DNA from: Alentia gelatinosa
Taxonomy: Eukaryota; Annelida; Polychaeta; Phyllodocida; Polynoidae
DNA length: 64,000 bases
NCBI GenBank assembly: GCA_950022655.1
Contig: OX465583.1
Span: 16,205,298-16,269,297 of the forward strand
Direction of reading: 5' to 3'
Under the pieces are notes generated by a model, which saw only the letters and a program-made list of their open reading frames with translations, did no database searches and was not told where the DNA came from. Positions 34,855 through 45,538 of this stretch are shown in pieces. How positions within the stretch are numbered: the stretch's first letter is position 1; each line of letters begins with the position of its first letter. The translations under genes and the position numbers were made by a program.

Positions 34855-35400
34855 GTACTCAGATGCTGAGATGTCCATCTCTCAACTTGAGGTATCCCGC
34901 TCACAATTTATGATATCACAAATGCAACCTTTGGCGTATTTATCACAAAGTGAAGTTTCCTGCTCAAAAGCATACATGTTCCAATTACAACATGTGGTAT
35001 TCTTCTCACAATTTAAGGTGTCCTGATATGAAAACTTAAGGTGTCTCACTCACAGCCTAATGTGTTCTAGTCATAGACTGATGTGTCATGCTCACAATAT
35101 CTGGTGCCCTGCTCATAGCCTGAGGTGTGGCATTCATAACCTGCGGTATCCTTATAACGAGCTGAGTTGTCTTGCACTCACACTGAGGTATTCAATCACA
35201 ATCTAAGGTGTCCTAAAAAACAACCTGAGGTGTTCTATCAAAAACCGTGGGCCCATCAACAATCTGAGGTCTCCTGTTCACAACTGAAGTGTGGCGCTGA
35301 CAGACTGAGATATTCCACTCACAAACTGTGGTGTCCTGATCTCAAACTGAGATGTCCCATTCTTGACCTGAGGTATATGATAACTCTGAGCTGGTAATGA
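34855..35400. repeat. Degenerate minisatellite of about 27 bp (CTGAGGTGTCCTGCTCACAA)
   Basis: The words TGAGGTGT, TCCTGCTCA and CACAACCTGAGGT recur about every 25-28 bp with heavy substitution. Confidence 0.75.
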
Positions 35401-35963
35401 GGAGGTGTGAGCTGGTCTGAGGTGAGGAACAGTAAGGCGAAGGTAGGTGTGAGACCAGAACGTATGAGTCTGAGCAGGAGTGCGTGTGTCAATAAGTCGG
35501 GAGACCGCATTAATTATATATGCATTAAAAAACAACAACTTTTATTTATGCTGGGAGATACGCACTCAGTCCTGAGGCTAGTTTCAATGTACGTCCAAGT
35601 TATAAGTGACAGTCTTGAACACTTTCTCCGAGTACATACAAAATTCATGTAGGGCCAATAACATATATATATACAATCGATCCAGGGAAAAATTATGACG
35701 AAAATGACAAAGTATAGCTGATATGCGACAGGTCTAGTTTGGTACAGATGAACATCAGTTACATCAGCAGATTACTATATATATATACCCATGCCGTATA
35801 TACTGTAAATACTTACCGCTTCGGTATATGACGTAAAAATACTGTACGGACCAGTGATCCGTACACCAAAATACGGACTACCTACCCATACACATTTATT
35901 AAAATTTTGGTTGTTAAGAAAAATTAAATTGATTTTTTCAAAAATTTTGGGTATATAGTAAAT
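35401..35963. other. Non-coding interval left of hairpin G
   Basis: AT-rich. Words such as GTACGGACCAGTGATCCGTAC (35845-35866) form a small palindrome that shares GTACGGA with the tip of the following hairpin, so part of this may belong to the same element. Confidence 0.35.
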
Positions 35964-36115
35964 ATATAACGTCCAACCATGCTTGTACAAGTCACAGAAC
36001 TCGATGCTAATTTACCGTTCAGGTACGGAACTCGGCGTAAACGCCTCGGTCCGTACATACCGTAAATTAGTATCTCGTTCTGTGACTTGTACAGCATGGT
36101 CAAGACGTTCTATAT
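35964..36115. mobile_element. Near-perfect long hairpin (copy G)
   Basis: Arms 35964-36033 and 36047-36115 (about 68 bp, few mismatches) are separated only by GGCGTAAACGCC, itself self-complementary, so the structure pairs almost to a 2-base tip. TATATAACGT/ACGTTCTATATA mark the outer ends. It is likely a foldback-type mobile repeat; I see no second copy in the window. Confidence 0.6.
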
Positions 36116-36880
36116 AATTACTCAAGGGAAATACCTCAGGATAGATTACATTTCTGGAATGATACAGTATGGTAATCGTTTGACTCTTATTATAACACTG
36201 CCCATTCCCAATAGACAGCGCCTCAAAAGAGAATATTACTAAACTGTAGATCGTGAAAAATAATGAGCTACGTTTTATTTTCCGAAAAGAGTGATGGGAA
36301 CTAATGTGGATCAAATGCATGAGAGCTTAATCACAGATGGCCTGGATTCTCTTAGAAACAATCAGTTACTTTGTTGCAGTCTCAAGTGGTCTCAATGCCA
36401 GTTACTCGTTGGTCACTGAGAAAAGACGTTGAAGGAGCAATTTGAAGGTAAGGTTTTAGACCGGTCGTATTGATTGCAATCACTACTTGAAGTCTCCTAG
36501 ATACAGAGTATTCAGAAATCCGAGTCGCAAATATGTTAAGAATGCACTCAGATCTATTCACTCAGTGCATCGGATATTATATTTTATGGAACCTCTTATT
36601 ATTACCAACCTCATTACTATCGTTCATCACTTGAGTATGAGTTACACAAATAGCAGGAAGTGTCTATTTTCTCATTAACCATCCTTTAAGCTTATCTAGA
36701 TGTACCATGTAATAAATAGAGTCTCGTAATCTCAACATTGGAAGATCTCTCCGTATATATGAATGCTTGTGAAATTGTTAAAACATGTACAAAACAACAC
36801 CCGAAAAAGATGCAACAGGTTAGTCAAACAGGGCATACTCTGAGAAACGCACGAAAGACCATGGGCATCACGTGCAGGCT
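36116..36880. other. Non-coding interval
   Basis: AT-rich with short featureless ORFs (36012-36320 minus, 36487-36678 plus). Confidence 0.45.
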
Positions 36881-36884
36881 TATT

Positions 36885-37040
36885 CCTGGTAATATTCAAG
36901 CAGTATGATGTATATTACAAAGTTAACCTTGGGAGGTTTACAGAGCCACCTGTCATTGTATGTTGCATTTATGATCCATCTTCTCGAACGCATTGCAATA
37001 TCATAAGATATAACATTAGGGACTAAATTTTATTCTATTT
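36885..37040. mobile_element. Truncated copy of the second hairpin family
   Basis: The segment GTAATATTC...GATGTATATTAC...GTTAACCT...GGTTTACAGAGCCACCTGTC matches the loop and right arm of the repeat at 5830-5890. The following part (GCATTTATGATCCAT, ACATTAGGGACTA) matches 5915-5995. The left arm is missing, so this copy can no longer fold. Confidence 0.55.
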
Positions 37041-37074
37041 TTCCCCTAATCGATAAGTGTGAGGGCGAAATAAA

Positions 37075-37335
37075 CACTCCTCTCATAAGATCTCACACTC
37101 TCTAAGTGGTATTCTGTATTCCAGTCCAAATAAAGCCACTAGGGCGCCAAGTACACCGTATTCCCACTAGGTGGCATCATTATAGGAGTCTGATGTACGT
37201 GTTTAGCACGGAAGGCAGGCTGGTACATTATCAAGGCCCTAAGCCTAGTTCATTAAGAATTATTCTCCCATAGAGCATAGTGAGAACCTTGTACAAAATA
37301 CCACTTAGAGAGTGTGAGATCTTATAAGAGGGGTG
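37075..37335. mobile_element. MITE-like element with 39-bp TIRs and CTCF-like motifs
   Basis: 37075-37113 and 37297-37335 are inverted copies matching at 37 of 39 positions by my count (CACTCCTCTCATAAGATCTC and onward). Inside are CCACTAGGTGGCA (37164-37176), which fits the bilaterian CTCF core, and a near-match CCACTAGGGCGCC (37137-37149). A third, single end of the same sequence lies at 41722-41752. No ORF. Confidence 0.65.
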
Positions 37336-37800
37336 ATATAAATGGGCTTCAAATCTGCAATAAATGGTTATGGTTTCTGACAACAAACAATGGACAGTGA
37401 CTTCGTAATCAATGGATGCAAATCTTCGTGATCTTAACAAGTTGATAATTTGACTCTCTATAAGGCCAAACGCTCTCCTATAATGTATGCAGGCATCGCT
37501 TACAACTCCTGTGTGTCAAATATGATGACAAAACGTCAGAGTTCTCTCTGATGTCATAATGAGACGCACACAGGACAGTCCAGCTTCCACACAGATTACG
37601 CTGCGCATTTACGACCGTCACACCATGAGGACAGCGACATTAACCAACCTTCTGTCTGCTACGAACTGCAGCTCAAACTGTCCCCTAATGGCCGTGTACG
37701 CGGCAACCAACAAGGACGAAATCCATTCTTATGTAGATTGAGATATTTCATCAAATTATAACAACTATACAAAGATCAATGGTGCCATTTGTGGCTAATG
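37336..37800. other. Non-coding interval
   Basis: A 60-residue plus ORF (37559-37741) is open but unrecognised. Nothing else is clear. Confidence 0.4.
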
Positions 37801-37829
37801 ATATTAGGCCGGCTTGGGCGGCATGGACG

Positions 37830-38008
37830 TGACCTCATTTGGGTGGCGTGACCTTGACATGGCGACCTTGGTGAAGGTCATTCCCCGCGCGTCCCTCCGG
37901 CACAAATACACATCTCCAATTGGCGATTGCTCTGCGAAGTATAGAAAGAGATGACAAATTGGTCATGCGTAATGTTTGACTTCCGGTCACATGGTCTGGC
38001 AGACCAAC
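37830..38008 (+). promoter_or_regulatory. Candidate TATA-less promoter
   Basis: TGACCT at 37830 and 37849 (the latter as TGACCTTGA) and AGGTCA at 37875 precede a CpG-containing stretch. A CCAAT in the form TCCAATTGGCG lies at 37915-37925. An ETS site ACTTCCGG at 37979-37986, followed by TCACATGG, comes 23 bp before an ATG in strong context at 38009. This layout is common at animal housekeeping genes. Confidence 0.35.
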
Positions 38009-38191
38009 ATGGCGGTGCTCAGTGGGGCGGCAACACTCTCCAAGCAGAACTATGGTCTGTTTATCCTATACACTCCAATGGAAGCGATCATCGGGCGCAT
38101 ACAAGTGCTTGGAGAGGACGCACTGCCGCCGGCAGGCAAATCTCGTAAAGCCTCTCGCAGCACGAGACTGTGGCGCCGGAAATGGATTTAG
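38009..38191 (+). CDS. Hypothetical 60-residue ORF or first coding exon
   Basis: ATG in context CCAACATGGCG (A at -3, G at +4) opens MAVLSGAATLSKQNYGLFIL, continuing to an Arg/Lys-rich tail and TAG. The first 45 residues look protein-like: a small-residue N-terminus, the aromatic NYGLF patch, then a moderately hydrophobic segment ending at GEDALPPAGKS. A weak donor C|GTAAAG at 38145 would cut off the basic tail, so this may be the first exon of a spliced gene running right. I do not recognise the family and found no second exon. The frame also has an upstream in-frame ATG at 37976; I prefer 38009 for its context. Confidence 0.35.
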   Translation: MAVLSGAATLSKQNYGLFILYTPMEAIIGRIQVLGEDALPPAGKSRKASRSTRLWRRKWI

Positions 38192-38699
38192 TTTGAGCGG
38201 AGATGTGAGAGGCAATCCGTCTAATCGATCAGAACGTATCCTCGTATCGCTTACCGCCCTTGTCCGGGGTGTCCTTAAACCGGGAATTTATAACTTCGCT
38301 TTGTGAGGACAGCGGAGAAGAAACAAAGACATCGCTTCTTCTCCTTTTAACCTAAAGCGTAATGTGTATCGGGTGGGTTCTGTGGCATGGTTGAGAGAAG
38401 AGACTAATATCTAGTCAAATGCAGTACAACATGCATGTCAATATCTTGACAGAGCTGGCTACATATGTGATAAATTCAATTGTTACCCTATACATGCTTT
38501 GTTTGTTTGTCTAAGTCAGTCTACCATTATTGGTCCCTCGCAGACTTGGACAAGGTTCTGCATTTTCTCACTGCATTTACGCTACAGGAGTGGCGATCGA
38601 ATCTATATGATGAATTCAGATAGAAATTCAATCTCACAATTCACATGTAGAAATAACTAAATCCTACATATTTGCCAAGTGAGAGTTCTTAGATTCACG
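38192..38699. other. Non-coding interval
   Basis: Unique sequence without recognised features. Confidence 0.4.
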
Positions 38700-38825
38700 A
38701 GCCAGCTTAATATAGTAGGAAGTCTTCCACTGCTGGGGATGAGGGAGAAAGGTGGTTGCCGTGGGATTCGAACCCCAAACCTAGTCCAGTGACATACCCA
38801 CTGACCTAGATCCCAAACCCCTCCT
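38700..38825 (-). mobile_element. tRNA-derived SINE
   Basis: On the minus strand an A-box-like TAGGTCAGTGGGTA is followed about 35 bp later by the B-box GGTTCGAATCC. The arms do not pair well enough for a functional tRNA. The body (38714-38754; complement of GATGAGGGAGAAAGGTGG) matches the repeated body near 47280-47320, so both belong to one SINE family. Confidence 0.6.
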
Positions 38826-39355
38826 TACATATTTTAGACATATTACATACATTATCATTACATGACAATGTGAGGCAATAATGTGCTCTTCCCGTTTAAA
38901 ATGTTGGAGATCATTACTGACTAGATTTAGATATGGCACAAGATTAAACCGGCCCTACAAATGGAGATGAAATACAACAATTCAGAAATCGTGAAACCTT
39001 CACTTACTCCCTGTTTAAAGAGTTACGATGATAGATAAGATGGAACTAAGACACATCGTGAGGAGGCAAGTTAAGTTATTGTATCGTCCTGTACATCAGA
39101 GGAGACAGTGAGTGGAGAGTGAAGGGAGAGTGACGTTATTATCACGGCTCCCTGACGCAGCCGACACTGACAGATTCCCGCCATTAGTAACTGACCAACC
39201 ATCTTTGTTCACCCTGATCACGTGTCTTTCTGGTCAGGTGATCACACGGAGCGGCCCCTGGTGGCGGGCGTGTTTGTTCATCCGGGCGGTAAATCCAGGA
39301 ACTCGTGTCATATGATATAGATAGGTAACGGTGGTAACTCGTCCAAGATCAGAGA
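38826..39355. other. Non-coding interval
   Basis: Unique sequence. A small ORF at 39112-39315 is unrecognised. Confidence 0.4.
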
Positions 39356-41110
39356 GTTTCGTCACTCGTTACTAACAAGCAACGCTATTGGCTTGAGACT
39401 GATTCATGATGTCACTCATTATCAACCTACCGCCCTATTGACTAACGATTGATGGAAGATGTCCTATTGGCCGACGATAGATTGATGACGTCACTCAATA
39501 CTAACATGCCACATTATTGGCTGACGAGTGATGAACTATGGTACTCATTACTTACTACTTTCAACGTTACTGACTGATGGATGACATTTTTTTTTAAATA
39601 TATATAGTTTTATTGAATTTCGACCTTTCTGTCGTTCTTCCAAGCAATACATGGTGCAGGCTTGTTATGACAAGCAATACGTGGTGTCATAACTCGACAT
39701 GGTGATTGAAGTACATGATCATAATTACAGATGAAATTTTCAGTCATTTGTCTGTATCCCATATAACAGACTTAAACCACTACAGCATTTGTACTTAAGT
39801 CTAGACTGGTTACTTATTGTATACTATATTGTGTTTGATGCTATCAGATTTTGCACCTTCATAGATACTTCTTTTTAAAAAATATGTTTTGAGTCAGTTT
39901 CTTGTACTGCTTTCGTCAGTGAGTTCCAGATGGTTGACGCAGTATACATAGGTGTTTTACGGAATTTCTCTCTGCTTGGTTTTGGAATTTGAATGATAGA
40001 TTTCATACCCATGCGGGTTAACCGGTCAGGGTTGGTCGTACTTAGCTGTAGATGTCCTGTTGACAATAATCTTCAAACAATTCCTAATAATAAGACTAGA
40101 CGCCTCTCTCTATTTGTTTTAACAGAGCATCTTGACAACAACTCAACGTTACTAATTGGCCGGTCTTCAATGTAGGATTCCTGTCCCAATGCAATCCGCA
40201 AGCCCCTGTATAAACACCTATCAAGTTTTAGTTGGTACTGTTGTGGCATTCTGTCAATCAAAAACGAAACAGTGATCTGCGATAGGGAGAAAACATGTTT
40301 TCATTTTCCTGATACTCATACTTTGGTCAAGTACTTTCCTCAGTTTACTAAACACCAAAATCTTATCATTGAGTTTTCTCATAATGTATTCCACATGTTT
40401 TATGTAAGATAGATTTGAATCAACTATGGCACTGAGGTAATTCATTTCATCACCGGTCTGTATTACGCATTCTTTCAGATAAAGGTTCCTTTTCATTATT
40501 CTATGCAACTTTTGTTTATTACCATGATAGTCTTGTTAGCATTGATGGTAAGTCTATTAGCCTCGTACCAGTTTTCAATTCTTAGTTTGAACTGAATTTG
40601 GGTCTCCACAATTTGAATGTCTTTTCCCTTCGGTAGAATCAACAGATCGTCTGCGTATATGATATAGTCTGTTGAGTTCAGATAATCACCAAAGTCACTC
40701 ACCTATATGAGGAATAGCAGAGGGCCCAGTATGGACATCACTCTTTACAAAAACACCACTCTATTGGCTGATGACTGATGGATGACATCACTCTTTACTA
40801 AAATTCCACTCTATTGGCTGACGACTGATGAATGACATCACTCATTACAAAACACCACTCTATTGGCTGACAACATATGGATGACATCACTCTTTACTAA
40901 AACACCACTCTATTGGCTGACGATTGATGGATGACATCACTCATTACAAAGAACACCACTCTATTGGCTGACGACTGACGGGTGACATCACTCATTACAA
41001 AAAACACCACTCTATTGGCTGACGACTGATGATGACATCACTCATTACTAACAAATTGCCCAATTGGGTGATGACTTATTGATGATGTAACTCATGATTA
41101 ACTGGCCGAC
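39356..41110. repeat. 50-bp minisatellite with CCAAT and CRE-like words, split by a LINE
   Basis: Units carry CTATTGGCTGACGACTGATG then GATGACATCACTC, spaced 49-51 bp (CTATTGGCTG at 40761, 40811, 40860, 40910, 40961, 41012). More diverged units lie at 39356-39586. Each unit has an inverted CCAAT box and a TGACATCA; one unit has a perfect CRE (39486-39493). The LINE copy at 39587-40735 sits inside the array. Confidence 0.85.
39587..40735 (-). mobile_element. 5'-truncated LINE, RT C-terminal half
   Basis: The minus strand starts near 40735 with ILGPLLFLI (motif B/C boundary), then YADDLLILPKG with the catalytic box at 40657-40646. WYEANRLTINANKT follows, then a frame change into NYLSAIVDSNLSYIKHVEYI and KLRKVL (40508-40254). 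The next frame carries the LDRCLYRGLRIALG region, and the last (40066-39875) ends TASTIWNSLTKAVQ. An AATAAA lies near 39612 with a short A tract at 39587-39595 (T on the plus strand). Truncation at the 5' end, an A tail and insertion in a tandem repeat (GACAT at both edges) are typical of target-primed insertion. Several frameshifts make it inactive. Confidence 0.8.
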
Positions 41111-41259
41111 CTATTGGCTTAAGCCAGACACTGAAAGGGGGCGGGGGTGACTAGACAACAGATCCCATAGGCGGCACCACGATATACTAGTCATCTAGGC
41201 TTTGTTATCGTTCCTTCATTATTAAACAATCCCCATCATACCCTCTCAAAGAATCGATC

Positions 41260-41990
41260 CTCGGTAAAATGATGAATACTACATGGATACAGACGGGTAT
41301 GAGACTGAACTTGTCAGTGATATATAAGTATGAATCCTATATATATATACAGATCAGTATAAAACTGAATGTGTCCATGTCTGGTTTGATAAAAGTATAA
41401 ATACTAATATCAACTGGTTTCCGATACAAGCGGCTGTAATCTCAGAACTATAGACTCGTATTAATCCCTAATAGCGAGGTGATTAAACATGTAGAGTCTG
41501 GTCCAATGGCATTATGATCGCCTTTATCTGAAACCAGTTTATATCGTATTTATCAACCACGGTTCCTTACTAATACTTTTGGTACTCTTCGCTCACTAAG
41601 GGCCCGATGACGCTTTGGGGACTATTTCTAGCAATCTCCTGGAAATAAGGGCCTCAGTAATCTCCTACTTGCAAATTACTCACTCCCAATACTATTCCTA
41701 TGGAGACTCTGTAATCGGCGGTTAGAGAGTGTGAGATCTTATGAGAGGGGTGCACACAAAGATCGGTATGAAGCTGAATGTGTGAACATAAGGTGTGGTA
41801 AAAGTATGGATTTATACTGCACGGATACAGGTCAACATGATGCTGAATGTGTCTACGTCAGATAAAGGTATTGTTACTACACAGAAACAGATCGGTATAA
41901 GGCTGAATGTGTCTATGTCAGATGTGATAAAAGTATAAATACTACACGGATACAGATGAGCATGAGGCTGAACCATGACACTGTCATAAA
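41260..41990. repeat. Degenerate tandem repeat of about 60 bp
   Basis: Units such as GGTATAAGGCTGAATGTGTC then GATAAAAGTATAAATACTAC recur around 41290, 41350, 41775, 41830 and 41895. A single-ended copy of the 37075 TIR interrupts it at 41722-41752. Confidence 0.65.
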
Positions 41991-42114
41991 TCTGTGTCGC
42001 GGATACAGAATGAGATCAGGGCTCCATTTACATAACAACGCGATTAGGGGCGGGCAAGGCGCTGACCTGTGAATGGATGAAGCAGGGAGAACATCGGGAT
42101 ACATGAATAACAAA

Positions 42115-42720
42115 AACCAGCCCGGCCCGCCCCAACCCCACCACCACCTGCACCTCTCACACCCTTTTACAAATTCACCCCCTCTCACGATCTCAGCTCT
42201 TCCACAAACCCATCCCCTTTCTTATCTAACCCCATCTTCGAGCCTCACCCCCTTTCACAATTTTCATCCTACCTTAGCCTCTCACACAATCTCACCCACG
42301 CACCTTCCAAATTTCGTCCCCTTCCCCATTTCACACTCTACTCCCCTCTCCCAATTGCATCCCCACTCACAATTTCACCCCCTCCCATCCCCCTCATCCC
42401 CTCACACAGTCGTACCCGCTGGCAGTCTCACCAACTCCCAAAGTCCCACACCCTCTCACAGTCTCAACCCCTCCAACAGTCTATCCCCCTCCCATTGTCT
42501 CACCTCCTCACCCCTTCACACAGACTCTCCCCTTTCCACATTACTCCCTATCCCAATCTCACCTTCTACCGTGCAATCTCATCCCTTCCCACAACAACAT
42601 CCTACCACTGACGCTTCTATCGCACCCCCTCACCCAAACTCACCCCCACCCACAATCCCATCTATTCTTGCTCCCTCCCCCATTCTCACACCCTGCATTT
42701 TCACCTCCACTAAAAAAATT
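42115..42720. repeat. C/T-rich degenerate repeat (CTCACAATTTCACCCC)
   Basis: CTCAC, CAATCTCACCCC and CCCTCTCACA words recur every 16-22 bp. The 226-residue plus frame (42073-42753) is Ser/Pro/His-rich because of it. Confidence 0.75.
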
Positions 42721-42739
42721 CATATGCTCTCCCGATCTC

Positions 42740-42828
42740 AGGGACGGTGGTAACAGTTTAAAGTAAGGGATAGTGGTAAGAGATAAAGGTATGGGATGGT
42801 GGTAACGCATTAAGGCAAGGCACACTTC
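42740..42828. repeat. GGTAAGGGATGGT repeat, left part
   Basis: AAGGGATAGTGGTAAGAGATAA-type words continue on the other side of the LINE at 45080-45160, so one array was split by the insertion. Confidence 0.7.
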
Positions 42829-45082
42829 TTTTTCTTTTTTTATTGATCAAAAGAACAGTTCTGCCAACGGCAGATCTTCCACTGTCTCGCGAGACAATTC
42901 TCATGAACAGATTACATATTATATACATCGAGAACTGCGGTGAAGATGGTGATGATGGTAAGATACAGTAATCACTCGAATTTGTATACACAAAAAGGTT
43001 GATAAAGAAAGTAACATGGAGACAATGGTGACAAAGACACACGCTCAAGTTAGGTACCATTAGATAAGGGCTTCCAGTCGTAAAGGGACAATGACTGCTT
43101 TACAGCTCTCTTAAAGTGTTTAAGGTTCTCAGATCGTTGGGTGAGTGCTGACAGCTTGTCCCATAGGCGCATGCCTCTGTTCATGGGCGATTTGCAAGAT
43201 AACTAAGTTCTAATAGGCCCTTTCTTGAACTTGACTTTGTTCGACGAGCGGGTCAGACGCACTGTAGGTTCGATAAGTTCATTGATTTTGGACAATTTAT
43301 ACATCTGGCTTAGTAGCTGCATGTCCCTTCGAGTTGCTAGCAAATCTACACCTAGTTCATGATGCAGTTCAACAGTCGACTGTCTTCTATTGTATGTACC
43401 TGACACAATTCGCAGTGCTCTGTTTTGCACTTTCTGCACCCTCTCGCAACTCGCCAGGTTCACACAATCTAGGACAAAGCTACAGTACTCCAGTACAGGG
43501 CGTATTATAACAGTGCAAATTTTCATGGCTACGTATTTTGACACTCCATTTCTAATTTTTGACAATTTAAAGATCCGCGAACTACTATTTTTGACTATCT
43601 CATTTATTTGCTTTTGAAAATTAAGCTCAGTGTCATTTGTTACCCCCAAGTACTTGTAGCTGGTCTGCTCTTTAAGATTGGTGCCTCCGCAGTCTAATTC
43701 CAGTCGCGGTAGGTAGTGTAGGCTTCTTTTAGACACGCACCAACTGGTTTTTGTTTTATTGGCATTGATCGTCATGCCGTTCACACAACACCATCTTTCT
43801 ACTTCTGTAAGTGATAATTGCGTGTTAGACTTCACTATGTGACCATCTATGTCCGCAGATTAAATCACAAGATCACCGGTATATTGGATGGTTTTGCTAG
43901 ATTCCACTTGTTTACACATATCGTTTACGAACATTATAAATAAAAGAGGCCCCAGGACCGAGCCCTGGGGCACTCCAAAAGTCACCTCTAGCTTTGAGGT
44001 TTTACCATTCACCATAACTCGCTGTATTCTCCCGTCCAGATAGCTTTTTACCCACCAATTTATGTTATCAGGCACTGAGATCATGTTACTTAATTTAGCT
44101 AGCAATAACTCGTGAGGCACAGCGTCAAATGCCTTCTTTAGGTCGACATAACAGATAGCCACTACTTTACCATCGTTCCTGCTTTCGAAAAGGTTCTCAG
44201 TGAACTCAAAAATTGCATCGGTTGTGCCTTTGTTGCACCTGAACCCGTATTCCGTATCCACTAAGACACCATTGTCATCTAACTCTTCCTCAATTATCGC
44301 ATGAACTATTTTCTCAAGTATTTTTGAAGGAGAACAAAGCAATGTTATGGGCCTCCAGTTGGAAATTTGTCTGGTGTCTCCACTCTTTGGGATAGGGACC
44401 ACAAGTCCTACTTTCCAAGACGGCGGGACAACCCCGCTGTTGAGAGATGTTTCGAATAAGTGAGTAAACTCATCCAACAGAATAATCATGGCATCCCTCA
44501 TCACTCGTCCTGAGATGAAGTCCAGCCCAGAGGTCTTGGAACATTTGATATCATTGATTAGTTTTCTCACTTTTATCTTATCGGGCTGGTAATCTTTCTG
44601 CCTAGTCGCATTATTTTGTCTAGATAACTCCTCAACTTTAACTTCGTATTCATCCTTATCTTTATTCTCAAATAGTCTAGCCCTTATATTTGCGAAATAC
44701 TCATTGATGTAGTCAGCAGTTGCACCAGACTCAACAACTTCTCCGCTATGTTCATCAATTAGCGAGGATCCGGTAACGTTGCTTGCCATTTAGTAGCGAG
44801 TCTATCCGACGCCAAAACTCGTGGGGTTTATGCTTGGTGGCCTCTATCTCGTCTAAGGTGAATGCGTCCTTAGCCTCTCTAAGTTCTGACCTTATCTTAC
44901 AATTTAACGCCTTAGCCCTGGACAGGAAATCCCTATTGTTTGTCCGTTTGTAATTAATTATTGGTTGCCTTCTCTCATTAATGTCCGAGTAGCATACGTC
45001 TGAGACCCATGGGTCCCTGGCAGCAGTATTTTGCATTTCTTTTATTGGGCAGTTCTGGTCAAGGATGATCTCAACTGATAAG
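42829..45082 (-). mobile_element. Long LINE copy with only a few lesions
   Basis: On the minus strand this runs from the endonuclease-RT linker (near 45080) through the RT, thumb and C-terminal domain to a stop at 43050. A 3' untranslated part of about 200 bp ends in AATAAA plus an A-rich tail (42829-42850). The endonuclease is absent (5' truncation). The copy split a GGTAAGGGATGGT repeat. Motif style (PWVSD linker, NWRPITLL, GVPQGSVLGPLLF) places it with CR1/Jockey-type LINEs; the exact clade needs a tree. Confidence 0.85.
43050..45082 (-). pseudogene. LINE reverse transcriptase ORF, inactivated
   Basis: 45082-44757 encodes the linker (DPWVSDVCYSDINERRQPII ... EFWRRIDSLLNGK). A frameshift near 44780 separates it from the RT (44789-43860): VVPIPKSGDTRQISNWRPI (motifs 1-2), YGFRCNKGTTDAIFE, CYVDLKKAFDAVPH (motif A, both Asp kept) and GVPQGSVLGPLLFIMFVND (motif B). 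The catalytic box reads YTGD at 43883-43872 instead of the usual YADD, so a metal-binding Asp is lost. An in-frame TAA follows at once. The frame then resumes (43859-43206) with CCVNGMTINANKTKTSW, KYLGVTNDTELNF and RALRIVSG. A second in-frame stop at 43205 precedes MNRGMRLWDKLSALTQ and the end at 43050. Few lesions suggest recent activity of the family. Confidence 0.85.
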
Positions 45083-45160
45083 GGGTAACGGTAAGGGATG
45101 GTGATAAGGTAAGGAAGAGGGGTAAGCAATTCAGGTAAGAAATATTTAAGTGAGAGACGG
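45083..45160. repeat. GGTAAGGGATGGT repeat, right part
   Basis: Continuation of the array at 42740-42828 beyond the LINE 5' junction. Confidence 0.7.
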
Positions 45161-45534
45161 CGGAAGGAACATTAACATGCTGGAAAGAAATGCTACTGGT
45201 ACAACACACCCTGGAGCATCATTCATCACTGGTGTCAGCGGGTGTGGAGTGAGGTCCTCCTCCACATTCCACGTGCGGCCTCACATTAACACCGTCAGAT
45301 GATTCATTTAGAAATGGTATTTCTCCGATGAGTATTACTCCAGTGGTGAGTTCTTAAATGAAAGAACCATAAAGAAATCTTCACATCATGGTCTTTGTGC
45401 TGTCCTTGTTTCTCAAAATGATCAGTGCTTTTGGAAGATAAACCTAGAAGAAGATCATGAAGCGCCATCTACCTCGCTTTTGAATTATTTTTTATAAAAC
45501 CATATTGTTCAGTATATTTCCTATTAGGCCAGTG
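45161..45534. other. Non-coding interval with a CTCF-like core
   Basis: GCGCCATCTA at 45462-45471 (complement TAGATGGCGC) resembles the CTCF core; a similar CAGATGGCGCC occurs in the complement at 45562-45572. No gene. Confidence 0.35.
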
Positions 45535-45538
45535 TTAA

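Noticed and set aside
38755..38825. Possible functional tRNA gene (A and B boxes)
   Set aside because: Acceptor and T-stem pairing are poor and the sequence continues into a SINE body shared with another locus.
39480..41040. Hammerhead ribozyme-like CTGACGA/CTGATGA words
   Set aside because: No matching GAAA core or flanking stems; the words belong to the 50-bp minisatellite.
42073..42753. 226-residue Ser/Pro/His-rich ORF
   Set aside because: Lies wholly in a C/T-rich degenerate repeat; no unique sequence.
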